Source of the DNA: Haloquadratum sp.
GTDB lineage: Archaea > Halobacteriota > Halobacteria > Halobacteriales > Haloferacaceae
Length of the DNA: 36,906 nt
NCBI GenBank assembly: GCA_028275165.1
Contig: JAQCNF010000031.1
Coordinates: forward strand, 1 to 36,906
Direction of reading: 5' to 3'
Positions 25,646 to 34,511 of this stretch are shown here, piece by piece. Made by a program: the position numbers and the translations under genes. Position 1 is the stretch's first letter. Each line of letters begins with the position of its first letter. The notes beneath the pieces are model-generated. The model made no database searches. It was not told the DNA's origin and was given only the letters and a program-made list of their open reading frames with translations.

Positions 25646-26734
25646 ATGCAGGGGGTACTCGTTGATGAGCGTGTACGTGTCGGAGGCGATGCTAAACAGC
25701 AATTCCATGATTCCCGTGCATATGGTCGGGTCATAAATGGGACAGAAATTGAACTTTCCCCTACCGAAGCAGCACATCTTCTCGCTCGAGGGGACATTGA
25801 TGCAATTGTACAACCTGATAGCACTACTACGCTCGGACTCAGAGGCTTTCTTCAAAAAACAGGCATCACATTACAGTTCGGTGTATATAAAGACCTTCGT
25901 GATAGAGGATTTTACCTCTCACCTGCAGCTGTAGCATGGCCTGGTGTCGATGTATCGACCGCTGATAGTGATATTGACTTTGTCGTTTTCCCACGCGGAT
26001 CTGGCCCTGATGATGGTTCGATTGCATATCGCATTCGTGTCGCCAGCGAACGTGACTCCTTACAGTTGAGGCGGCTTAGTGACACAGTAACCGCTGTCGT
26101 TGACGAAGATGGAGAGATCACTTATTTTGAGGCCGTCACAGGCCTACCAGAAACGGAATCAAAAGACACGGCGGCTCACACCGATTCCTCATCAGATTTG
26201 AGTCTCTCGGCGACACCACTCACTGCTGCACTTCAATCAGACCGTGTGATCTGTGATCCAGGAGACGGACAGTTGTATCAAAAGTACTTCTTTGGACAAC
26301 GACTTTTCGGCCGCAACGCAAATGAAGGCCCTCTCCAGCTATCACTACTTGAGGGGCTCTATTTAGCTACTCGTGGAGCGATTACGGTTGATCCAGCTGA
26401 TATCCGTGACCGCGGGCGATCAATTGAAGCTGCTGATGAAATGTTTACGCGGCGGTATGCTGTGTACCACTATCTACGCAGTCACGATATCGTCCCAAAA
26501 AGTGGATATAAATTCGGTGCTGACTTTCGCATTTACCCGGATTTTTCCGATGTGTCCTCTCTTGAGCACTCAGCAGCACTCATTCGAGTTCACTCGCCAG
26601 AAACAACATTATCGCCGCGGGAGCTCTCACTCGATGTGCGACTTGCTGGCGGGGTACGGAAACGAATGTCTTTTGCGCTCACCGAAGTCAACGGCGATAT
26701 AGACTGGTTGACAGTCGCCCGACTTACTCCATGA
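25646..26734 (+). CDS. endA: tRNA-intron endonuclease (fused two-repeat archaeal form)
   Basis: Cuts the bulge-helix-bulge at tRNA exon-intron junctions. 362 residues is about twice the basic unit, the haloarchaeal form in which two repeats are fused and the protein pairs as a dimer. The N-terminal repeat (to about residue 180) appears to be the structural one. The C-terminal repeat has the catalytic triad Y288 (SGYKFGADF), H308 (EHSAALIRVH) and K339 (GVRKRMSFAL). An upstream in-frame start at 25433 would overlap the helicase N-terminus; the ATG at 25646 (MQGVLVDERVRVGG) is better. Its last four bases overlap the trpS start (ATGA), which indicates translational coupling. Confidence 0.93.
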   Translation: MQGVLVDERVRVGGDAKQQFHDSRAYGRVINGTEIELSPTEAAHLLARGDIDAIVQPDSTTTLGLRGFLQKTGITLQFGVYKDLRDRGFYLSPAAVAWPGVDVSTADSDIDFVVFPRGSGPDDGSIAYRIRVASERDSLQLRRLSDTVTAVVDEDGEITYFEAVTGLPETESKDTAAHTDSSSDLSLSATPLTAALQSDRVICDPGDGQLYQKYFFGQRLFGRNANEGPLQLSLLEGLYLATRGAITVDPADIRDRGRSIEAADEMFTRRYAVYHYLRSHDIVPKSGYKFGADFRIYPDFSDVSSLEHSAALIRVHSPETTLSPRELSLDVRLAGGVRKRMSFALTEVNGDIDWLTVARLTP

Positions 26735-28353
26735 CCCGAGACTCTGATACTTCACAATCTGATGCGACCGATAGTTCGCTCGCCGCTAGTGATACACCTC
26801 GTGCCGATGGCGGCGCAGCAGATGCTGCTGGTGCTGATTCGGTGACACTGGATCCGTGGGGCTCCTCAACGATTTCCGATTATCAAAAACTGTTCAACAA
26901 GTTCGGCATCGAAACGTTCGATAACTTGTTAGATGACGTTGCACATCCACATTATCTCATGCGACGTGGCGTCATTTTCGGACACCGCGACTATGGACCT
27001 GTTGCGGAAGCGCTCCGAAATGATGAGGACGCAGCTGTGCTCTCGGGATTTATGCCAACTGGTGATCCGCATATTGGACACAAGCTTGTCTTTGATGAGA
27101 TAATCTGGCATCAGGAGCAGGGAGCAGACGCTTTCGCACTAATCGCAGACTTGGAGGCACACTCAGCCCGTGGTATGAGTTGGGGCGATATTGATACGCA
27201 TGCTCGCGATTATCTTCTCAGTCTACTAGCACTCGGGTTTGATCCCGAGTCCGGTGAATTATATCGACAATCAGAGAATCGTAGACTGCAAGACTTAGCA
27301 TTTGAACTCGGTGAAAAGGCAAATTTCTCTGAACTTGCAAATATCTATGGGTTCGATAACGAAACGAACGTCTCGTATATGCAATCAGTCATTACACAGA
27401 TGGCTGATATTCTTTATCCACAGATCGAGGACCCGAAACCAACTATCATTCCTGTCGGACCCGATCAAGACCCCCACGTTCGGTTAGCACGCGACCTTGC
27501 TGCACGGATGCGATTTTTCAAAGTCACCTCTGCATATGCCAGCTTTGAGGTGACCGATGCTGAGCGTCGACTACTGTCAGATGCATACGACGAGCGCGAG
27601 GTGTATGCTGAAAACCCAACCCGCCCACGATGTGAGGAAGCAAGCGAATGGATTGCAGCCTCGGAGATTGATGCACCAACTCAGGTAGTGACTGGACTTC
27701 AAAAGAAGCTCACGAACGCTGGAATGGAACCTCTCCGTCCCCGCGTGCGATTCTTAAACGCTAACGCGACTGACGAGGCATTCGATGCACTTATCGAGGC
27801 AATTGAGGGCGAAAAACGACGCTACGATGAGCATATTGATGCTTTCCAGCTCGGTCTTGATACTGCTGCTAAGCTAGCGCGCGAAATAGAGGTTGAGCAT
27901 GGTGGCTACGGATTCGTCGCCCCGTCGTCAACCTATCATCGGTTCATGACCGGTTTGACCGGTGGCAAAATGTCCTCCTCAGTTCCGGCATCTCATATTT
28001 CGTTACTGGACGACCCTGAAACAGGATATGAAAAAGTGAAAGCTGCGACTACCGGTGGTCGGGATACAGCCGAAAAACAACGGGAACTTGGTGGGGAAGC
28101 AGACGAATGTCCGGTGTATGAACTCTACGCATATCTCCTTGCTGAAGGTGATGATGAGTTCGCAACGACAGTGTATGACGAATGTGTTTCTGGTGAGCGA
28201 CTGTGTGGTGGGTGTAAAGAACAGGCTGCAACGATGATGGCCGAATTCTTAGAGACACACCAAGAGAAACGTCAGGAGATGCAGTCGAAGCTTGATGAAT
28301 TGGATATTTCATTGACTTCCTCGCGTCGAGACACACCATCTGGTGACGAATAG
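26731..28353 (+). CDS. trpS: Tryptophanyl-tRNA synthetase
   Basis: Class I aminoacyl-tRNA synthetase charging tRNA-Trp; 540 residues. The HIGH motif is seen as MPTGDPHIGHK (about residues 109-119) and the KMSKS loop as TGGKMSSSVPAS (about 410-421), both in the archaeal/eukaryotic form. Residues 1-45 are an acidic, low-complexity haloarchaeal extension (rich in Asp, Ser and Ala). The start overlaps the endA stop by four bases (ATGA). Haloarchaeal tRNA-Trp contains an intron cut by EndA, so pairing of endA and trpS makes functional sense. A stem-loop follows the stop. Confidence 0.95.
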   Translation: MTRDSDTSQSDATDSSLAASDTPRADGGAADAAGADSVTLDPWGSSTISDYQKLFNKFGIETFDNLLDDVAHPHYLMRRGVIFGHRDYGPVAEALRNDEDAAVLSGFMPTGDPHIGHKLVFDEIIWHQEQGADAFALIADLEAHSARGMSWGDIDTHARDYLLSLLALGFDPESGELYRQSENRRLQDLAFELGEKANFSELANIYGFDNETNVSYMQSVITQMADILYPQIEDPKPTIIPVGPDQDPHVRLARDLAARMRFFKVTSAYASFEVTDAERRLLSDAYDEREVYAENPTRPRCEEASEWIAASEIDAPTQVVTGLQKKLTNAGMEPLRPRVRFLNANATDEAFDALIEAIEGEKRRYDEHIDAFQLGLDTAAKLAREIEVEHGGYGFVAPSSTYHRFMTGLTGGKMSSSVPASHISLLDDPETGYEKVKAATTGGRDTAEKQRELGGEADECPVYELYAYLLAEGDDEFATTVYDECVSGERLCGGCKEQAATMMAEFLETHQEKRQEMQSKLDELDISLTSSRRDTPSGDE

Positions 28354-28361
28354 AGGCTATC

Positions 28362-28387
28362 TTAGCAGTGGCCTTCGGAACTGCTAA
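28362..28387 (+). terminator. Hairpin with UUCG loop between trpS and pheS
   Basis: TTAGCAGT (28362-28369) pairs with ACTGCTAA (28380-28387), a perfect 8-bp stem, and the ten-base loop contains a UUCG element (GGCCTTCGGA). It begins nine bases after the trpS stop and lies upstream of the A/T-rich pheS promoter zone (ctatatgtatac, about 28392-28405). No long T-run follows, so termination is uncertain; a leader or processing role is equally possible. Confidence 0.5.
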
Positions 28388-28440
28388 TTAATCGCTATAT
28401 GTATACGGAATCATACCATCTTGTATAGAACTATGGACTT

Positions 28441-29949
28441 ATGAGCACGCAACTGCCTGAATCGCACGTCGCAGTATTGACTGCGGCAAGTGCAACTGAC
28501 GCGGATCCGATTGAGAGCCTCGCGAGGTCAGCTGAAGTGAGCCCCGAAACTGCATCTCAAGCAGCGTTTGAGCTCGCAAACGAAGGCTTCGTTGAGTTGA
28601 CTGAAGAGCACACTGTTGAGTATGGAATAACTGATGAGGGACACACATATATTGACAGAGGGCTCCCTGAGCGCCGGTTGTATGACACTGCCGTCGAACT
28701 TGGCCAAGACGATATCCCCCTCGGTGATGTGATAGAGCATACCGAACTGAGCGGGCAGGAAGTCGATATTGCCTTGGCTAACTTCACGCGGAAAGAGCTG
28801 GGTGAAATTGAGTCGGGGAATCTCCATCCGAACTCCGATGCTCCTTCTCCTGACCCAGAGCAAGAAGCATTAGCAGCGGTTGCTCACGAGCGCCCACTTG
28901 CTGAGTTCGATACAGAAACGCTTGAGCGCCTGTTAGAGCGCAATCTACTCGAAGCAACCGAACAGACGACGAGGAAGATAACGCTGACTGATGCCGGCGT
29001 CACTACCCTTATGGAAGGTGTTGAAGTAGCTGACACTGTCGACCGAATTACACCCGAGATGCTCACTTCTGGTGAGTGGCGTGACGTTGAGTTTAGTGAG
29101 TATAATGTCGAAGCCGATGCTCCATCAATCACGGCTGGTAAACCACATGTCCTCAGACACACCGCCGAGCGAGTCAAAGATGTATTAGTTGGGATGGGAT
29201 TTACAGAAATGACTGGGCCGCACGCCGACGCAGATTTCTGGATTAATGACTGTCTATTCATGCCACAGGATCACCCTGCTCGGACCCACTGGGATCGGTT
29301 CGCCCTTGATGTTGATCCAATGGATGAAATTCCAACAGACCTCTTGGAGCGCGTAGAAAACGCACACCGAGAGGGGGTTGGGTCAGATGGTGATGGCTAT
29401 CATTCGCCGTGGTCAGGTGACTTTGCCCGTGCGGTCGCTCTGCGCGGCCACACCACTTCACTATCCATGCGATATCTCTCAGGTATAGAAGTCGGGAGAC
29501 TTTCACCACCGCAGCGGTATTTCTCAGTCGAGAAAGTCTATCGTAACGATACGCTTGATTCGACACATCTTCTCGAATTCTTCCAAATCGAGGGGTGGGT
29601 AATGGCTGAAGACCTCTCTGTCCGTGATCTCATGGGAACGTTTGTCGAGTTCTACGAACAGTTTGGCATTACAGATATACAGTTCAAACCACACTATAAT
29701 CCATATACAGAGCCTTCGTTTGAGCTCTTCGGCCGTCATCCAACGACTGACGAACTCATTGAGATTGGGAACTCAGGAATGTTTCGTGAGGAAGTGCTTA
29801 CCCCACTTGGCGTTGAATGCGATGTAATGGCCTGGGGACTCGCACTTGAACGACTTGCTATGTTGACAACCGGCGCGGAGGATATTCGAGATCTCCATGG
29901 GACATTAGCGGATATTCAATTCCTGCGAGACGCCGAGGTGAGCTACTAA
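28441..29949 (+). CDS. pheS: Phenylalanyl-tRNA synthetase alpha subunit
   Basis: Catalytic class II subunit, 502 residues, the long archaeal/eukaryotic cytosolic form. Residues 1-200 hold tandem winged-helix domains (SARSAEVSPETASQAAFEL-like stretches). The catalytic core includes motif 2 (RYFSVEKVYRNDTLDSTHL) and motif 3 (GLALERLAML), and DADFWINDCLFMPQDHPART is typical. The ATG at 28441 gives MSTQLPESHVAVL. Its stop overlaps the pheT start by one base (TAATG), so the subunits are coupled in translation and assemble as alpha2-beta2. Confidence 0.95.
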   Translation: MSTQLPESHVAVLTAASATDADPIESLARSAEVSPETASQAAFELANEGFVELTEEHTVEYGITDEGHTYIDRGLPERRLYDTAVELGQDDIPLGDVIEHTELSGQEVDIALANFTRKELGEIESGNLHPNSDAPSPDPEQEALAAVAHERPLAEFDTETLERLLERNLLEATEQTTRKITLTDAGVTTLMEGVEVADTVDRITPEMLTSGEWRDVEFSEYNVEADAPSITAGKPHVLRHTAERVKDVLVGMGFTEMTGPHADADFWINDCLFMPQDHPARTHWDRFALDVDPMDEIPTDLLERVENAHREGVGSDGDGYHSPWSGDFARAVALRGHTTSLSMRYLSGIEVGRLSPPQRYFSVEKVYRNDTLDSTHLLEFFQIEGWVMAEDLSVRDLMGTFVEFYEQFGITDIQFKPHYNPYTEPSFELFGRHPTTDELIEIGNSGMFREEVLTPLGVECDVMAWGLALERLAMLTTGAEDIRDLHGTLADIQFLRDAEVSY

Positions 29950-31673
29950 TGCCTGTCGTTGACATTGATATTGAGCAGCTCCGGTCACTCACTGGTCGTG
30001 CCGACCAATCAGTCGAAACGTTCAAAACCGATCTGTTTGAGCTTGGACTGGAATTCGAAGGTAAAACTGAACAGGGTAAGTTACAATTTGAGTTTGGCCC
30101 CGACAGGCTTGACAGACTCTCAGTTGAGGGAGTGGCCCGCTCGCTCCGATATCATTATGGACTTGACCGCGGTGTCGAAGTATTGTCAACCAACGATGCA
30201 GAGTTCACTATCGAGGTAACAGATACCGTTCCGAGTGACCGTCCATACGTGACTGCGGCCATCGCAAGGGGTGTCAGGTTGGATAGGAATATCTTAGACT
30301 CACTTATTCAGCTACAAGAAAAACTACATGCCACAATCGGTCGACAACGAGCGAAAGGAGCGATTGGCATTCACGACTTGACGATGCTGAAGGGGCATCG
30401 AGTCAGCGAAGACGCCACTGGTCCTTCGATTACCTATACTGGTGTTGACCCAAGCGAGGATCGCTTTGTCCCTTTAGATGCTGACCGCGAGTTAACGCCA
30501 CAAGAAGTGCTGGATGAGCACCCGACTGGTAGGAAATACGCTGAATTAGTAAGTGAGTACGACTGCTATCCCGCTATCTATGACGAACTGGGCCTGTTTT
30601 CATTCCCGCCAGTTATCAATGGCCGGCGAACGGAGGTTTCGACTAATTCTCGTGACCTCCTTATCGAACTCACTGGTACCGACCAGTGGACGATTGACCG
30701 TATGGGAACGATCCTTTGCTACGCACTCTCTGCGCGGGGAGCAAGTATTGAGTCGGTTCAGATTGATTATGATGATCGTCAACTAATCCGTCCAGATCTT
30801 TCTGTCGAAACAAAACAGATTTCCCATGAGCGAATCGAGACTGTCCTCGGGGTTACATTCAGCTCTGAAGAACTCATCTCATTGTTTGAGCGTGCAGGAT
30901 TGGATGCACACCCAGCAGACAGATCGACTGAAGACGACATCAATTACACTGTCTCTATTCCTCCATACCGTGTTGATGTACTCCATCCCTTGGACCTCGT
31001 TGATGATGTCGGGCGAGCGTATGGATTCGCTAATCTCTCTCCGCGATATCCCGACGTTGGGACCGTTGGTAGCCGCCACGAACGCTCTCGCTTGGAAGCG
31101 GCGGTGCGAACGCTCCTCACTGGACTCGGATTTGAAGACCTGTTAAACTTCCATATGACAAATGAAACTCGTGTGTTTGACCAGATGTCTCTGCTCCCCT
31201 CTGACGATGCATTCGGTGCTAAAACACCCGTCCAAATTACTGAGCCATACAGCGAAGAGTATGAAATCCTCCGCCCATGGCTCCTCCCTTCATTAATAAC
31301 GGTACTTGAGAATAATACACATCGACCATATCCACAAAATCTTGCAGAGGTCGGCTTCGTGGCTCACAATGATCCGTCGTCGAATACACGTGTTGAAGAG
31401 AAGCGACACGTCGGAGCAGTCTTAGCCAGACATGACGCCACTTACGAAGATGCAAAGGCACATCTTCAACTGCTCTGTGAAAATGTGGGCGTCTCGTTGC
31501 GCACTCCTGCTACCTCACACCCTTCATTCATAGATGGGCGTACTGCTGCGTGTGAAATTGACGGCGAACAGACAGGCGTGGTTGGTGAGATTCACCCGTC
31601 TGTTCTTGTTGAGCATAATCTGGAACTTCCTGTCGTTGGATTCGAGTTCGAATTGAATTCGTTTCGCGAGTAG
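29949..31673 (+). CDS. pheT: Phenylalanyl-tRNA synthetase beta subunit
   Basis: 574 residues, the shorter archaeal/eukaryotic beta subunit without the bacterial tRNA-binding OB extensions. Domains B1/B3/B4 lie in the first 250 residues (ITYTGVDPSEDRFVPL and LFSFPPVINGRRTEV). The B5 DNA-binding-like domain is around 270-360 (IPPYRVDVLHPLDLVDDVGR), and the class II-like core with GFEDLLNFHMTNET lies in the C-terminal third. It starts with the ATG overlapping the pheS stop by one base. valS follows 55 bases later with its own upstream A/T-rich patch, so it may be read from a separate promoter. Confidence 0.95.
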   Translation: MPVVDIDIEQLRSLTGRADQSVETFKTDLFELGLEFEGKTEQGKLQFEFGPDRLDRLSVEGVARSLRYHYGLDRGVEVLSTNDAEFTIEVTDTVPSDRPYVTAAIARGVRLDRNILDSLIQLQEKLHATIGRQRAKGAIGIHDLTMLKGHRVSEDATGPSITYTGVDPSEDRFVPLDADRELTPQEVLDEHPTGRKYAELVSEYDCYPAIYDELGLFSFPPVINGRRTEVSTNSRDLLIELTGTDQWTIDRMGTILCYALSARGASIESVQIDYDDRQLIRPDLSVETKQISHERIETVLGVTFSSEELISLFERAGLDAHPADRSTEDDINYTVSIPPYRVDVLHPLDLVDDVGRAYGFANLSPRYPDVGTVGSRHERSRLEAAVRTLLTGLGFEDLLNFHMTNETRVFDQMSLLPSDDAFGAKTPVQITEPYSEEYEILRPWLLPSLITVLENNTHRPYPQNLAEVGFVAHNDPSSNTRVEEKRHVGAVLARHDATYEDAKAHLQLLCENVGVSLRTPATSHPSFIDGRTAACEIDGEQTGVVGEIHPSVLVEHNLELPVVGFEFELNSFRE

Positions 31674-31728
31674 ACACAGCTATAACCGAGTATCTTAACA
31701 CCGTTGCCGGTGGAAATTTTGTTTACGA

Positions 31729-34362
31729 ATGCCGAGCGGAGAATACGACCCCAGTACTATCGAACCGAAATGGCAAGACCAGTGGGTCGAGAACGGAACA
31801 TACCAATACGCTGAAGATATAGATAACCCAGACACGGCGTTTTCTATCGATTCACCCCCGCCGACAGTCTCTGGAGATCTACACTGGGGACATGTTTATG
31901 GGTTCACACTTCAGGACTTCGTTGCTCGATTCAACCGCATGCGCGGTCAAAATGTCTTCTTCCCGTTTGGATATGATGATAACGGTATTGCATCAGAACG
32001 TCTCACTGAAGATGAACTTAATATCCGCCATCAGGACTACGAACGGCGTGAGTTTCAAAAATACACCCGTGAAATATGCCAGGAGTATGAAACACGATTT
32101 ACAGAGAAGATGCAGCGACTTGGCATCTCTATTGATTGGGAGCAAACATATCAAACAATCTCGCCAACAGTTACACGCACCTCTCAGCTGTCTTTCATTG
32201 ACCTTTACGAGCAGGGCCGCGAATACCGACAACAAGCACCCACAATTTGGTGTCCAGAGTGTGAAACGGCAATTTCACAAGTCGAAACAGAAGATGCTGA
32301 GCACCCAAGTCATTTTCACGATATTGAATTTGATGTCGTTGACCCCAACTCAGAGGCCTCATCATCGTTTGTGATCTCAACAACCCGTCCAGAACTTCTT
32401 CCTGCCTGCGTTGCTGTTTTCATCCACCCAGATGATGCTGAAAATGAGCATCTCGTCGGTGAGCGCGCACGAATCCCGCTCTTCGAGCATGAAGTCCCAA
32501 TCATGGCAGATGACCGTGTCGATATGGAAACCGGATCCGGAATCGTAATGTGTTGCACATTTGGTGATCAAACTGACATTGAATGGTACCAGGCACATGA
32601 TCTTGAACTTCGCATCGCTATCGATGAATCAGGAACGCTCACTGACGTTGCCGAAGAATATAGTGGGCTTTCCTCTGAAGCGGCTACGACTGCTATTGTT
32701 GACGATTTGAGAGACTCCGGGGCGTTACAGGATCGTCGTCGTATCACCCACACCGTGAACGTTCACGAACGCTGTGGCACCGGTATTGAGTTCCTCGTCA
32801 AAGAACAGTGGTACTGTAGACTCCTTGATAAAACCGATGAGTATCTCCAGGCTGGACGTGAGATGGAGTGGTACCCTCAGAAAATGTTCACTCGATATAA
32901 AAACTGGATTGAGGGGCTTGAATGGGACTGGGCGATCTCCCGACAACGCTCATCTGGTATTCCGTTTCCCGTGTGGTATTGTATGAACTGTGACGAAGTG
33001 ATCATCGCTGAACGCGAGGACTTGCCAGTTGATCCACTTAGTGATGAGCCACCTGTGACAGACTGTCCTGCCTGTGGTCATGGGAACTTCCGTCCGGAAA
33101 ATGATGTTTTTGACACCTGGGCAACGTCCTCACTCACACCACTCATCAACGCTGGTTGGGGCTGGAACAGTGACAATCAGACATTTGAACTTGACTCCCC
33201 AGAGTTGTATCCTTTTGACCTCCGACCACAAGGACATGACATTATCTCCTTCTGGCTCTTCCATACTGTCGTTAAGTGTTATGAACATACAGGATCTGTC
33301 CCATTTGATAGCGTAATGATCAATGGAATGGTCTTGGATGAAAATCGTGAAAAAATGTCGAAATCGAAAGGGAATGTAATAGCACCTGACTCCGTCATTG
33401 ATGCATATCCTGTTGATGCTGCACGCTACTGGTCGGCTGGATCTGCAGTCGGTGATGACCTCCCATACTCTGAGAAGGGATTGCGCGCAGGTGAAAAGCT
33501 CATTCGGAAACTCTGGAATGCTTCAATACTTGTTGAATCGCTCACCGAAGATGCTCCGGACTCATATTCACTTGCCAACTTACGCCCACTTGATAGATGG
33601 CTACTAGCCACACTTGATAGGGAAATCTCGGAAGTCACGAGTTATCTTGATGGACGTGAGTTCTCGAAGGCCCGAGACAGTCTTCGAAGTACTTTTTGGC
33701 ACACCTTCTGTGATGACTATCTTGAAGTTGCCAAGCAACGTATTCGAGAGAATAACGACCAATCAGCCAAGTACACACTAAACGTTGCACTTGAACGGTT
33801 TCTTAGATTGTTTGCGCCAATCTTGGCCCACATTACTGAAGAACTGTATCAACAACTGTATGCGAGGGAGAGTGACTCAAGCGTTCATCAAACTGAGTGG
33901 CCAACACCATTAGGAATTGATGCAGATATTGAGGCCGGGAAAACAGCAATGGAAGTCGTCGGTGCACTTCGCAAGTACAAAACTACTCGCCAACTTTCGA
34001 TGAATGCTCGTCTCGATCACGTTGCAGTGTGGGGTGATATTGGTGCATTTCAAACAGACATTGCTTCAGTAATGCATATCGACGATCTTGAACTACTCAC
34101 AGATCCCCCAGAGATCAAACAAGTTGTCACTGGGATTGATCTGGATTACTCACAAGTTGGCCCTGCATTCGGTGATATGGTACCAAATATTGACGCAGGC
34201 ATTGAGGCAGACGAATTCCAAATCAAAGATGGGCAACTACACGTTGCAGGTGTGACGCTTGATGAATCGATGTTTGAGGTGATACGTCAACGCCAATACT
34301 CCGGTGCTGGTGAGATGCTCGATACTGGCGATGCCATTCTCATCGTCCGAACTGAAGAGTGA
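31729..34362 (+). CDS. valS: Valyl-tRNA synthetase
   Basis: Class I synthetase with editing domain, 877 residues, charging tRNA-Val. The HIGH element is PPPTVSGDLHWGHVYG (about residues 45-60), the editing (CP1) domain lies in about 190-350 with STTRPELLPACVAVF, and EKMSKSKGNVIAPDS at about 540-554 is the KMSKS loop. Zinc-type knuckles occur (WCPECETA; YCMNCDEV; CPACGHG). The anticodon-binding domain follows, with QTEWPTP. Length and motifs match archaeal ValS; IleS and LeuS are longer. It is the last gene of the synthetase run and faces the convergent pyrD gene. Confidence 0.95.
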   Translation: MPSGEYDPSTIEPKWQDQWVENGTYQYAEDIDNPDTAFSIDSPPPTVSGDLHWGHVYGFTLQDFVARFNRMRGQNVFFPFGYDDNGIASERLTEDELNIRHQDYERREFQKYTREICQEYETRFTEKMQRLGISIDWEQTYQTISPTVTRTSQLSFIDLYEQGREYRQQAPTIWCPECETAISQVETEDAEHPSHFHDIEFDVVDPNSEASSSFVISTTRPELLPACVAVFIHPDDAENEHLVGERARIPLFEHEVPIMADDRVDMETGSGIVMCCTFGDQTDIEWYQAHDLELRIAIDESGTLTDVAEEYSGLSSEAATTAIVDDLRDSGALQDRRRITHTVNVHERCGTGIEFLVKEQWYCRLLDKTDEYLQAGREMEWYPQKMFTRYKNWIEGLEWDWAISRQRSSGIPFPVWYCMNCDEVIIAEREDLPVDPLSDEPPVTDCPACGHGNFRPENDVFDTWATSSLTPLINAGWGWNSDNQTFELDSPELYPFDLRPQGHDIISFWLFHTVVKCYEHTGSVPFDSVMINGMVLDENREKMSKSKGNVIAPDSVIDAYPVDAARYWSAGSAVGDDLPYSEKGLRAGEKLIRKLWNASILVESLTEDAPDSYSLANLRPLDRWLLATLDREISEVTSYLDGREFSKARDSLRSTFWHTFCDDYLEVAKQRIRENNDQSAKYTLNVALERFLRLFAPILAHITEELYQQLYARESDSSVHQTEWPTPLGIDADIEAGKTAMEVVGALRKYKTTRQLSMNARLDHVAVWGDIGAFQTDIASVMHIDDLELLTDPPEIKQVVTGIDLDYSQVGPAFGDMVPNIDAGIEADEFQIKDGQLHVAGVTLDESMFEVIRQRQYSGAGEMLDTGDAILIVRTEE

Positions 34363-34429
34363 ACCACAGCTACATGTGCCCTGAGTGGATCCCTTTTACT
34401 GACTGGTTATTGATATCTCAGCTGTGAGC

Positions 34430-34495
34430 CATGCACGGGCGGTTTGGGGCACGTGCCTCAGGGGTGGTACCTGAGCGGTTCGCAATACATATTCA
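34430..34495. other. GC-rich structured gap between valS and pyrD
   Basis: Three hairpins or dyads lie in 50 bases: GCACG/CGTGC (34433-34437 and 34452-34456) containing the 10-bp palindrome GGCACGTGCC (34448-34457); CTCAGG-GGTGGTA-CCTGAG (34457-34475); and GCG-GTT-CGC (34475-34483). The block is clearly more G/C-rich than its flanks and lies between two convergent genes. A two-way terminator or a small RNA are both possible; I could not fold it as a tRNA, H/ACA or C/D RNA. Confidence 0.45.
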
Positions 34496-34511
34496 TCAAA
34501 GATTGTTTCAA

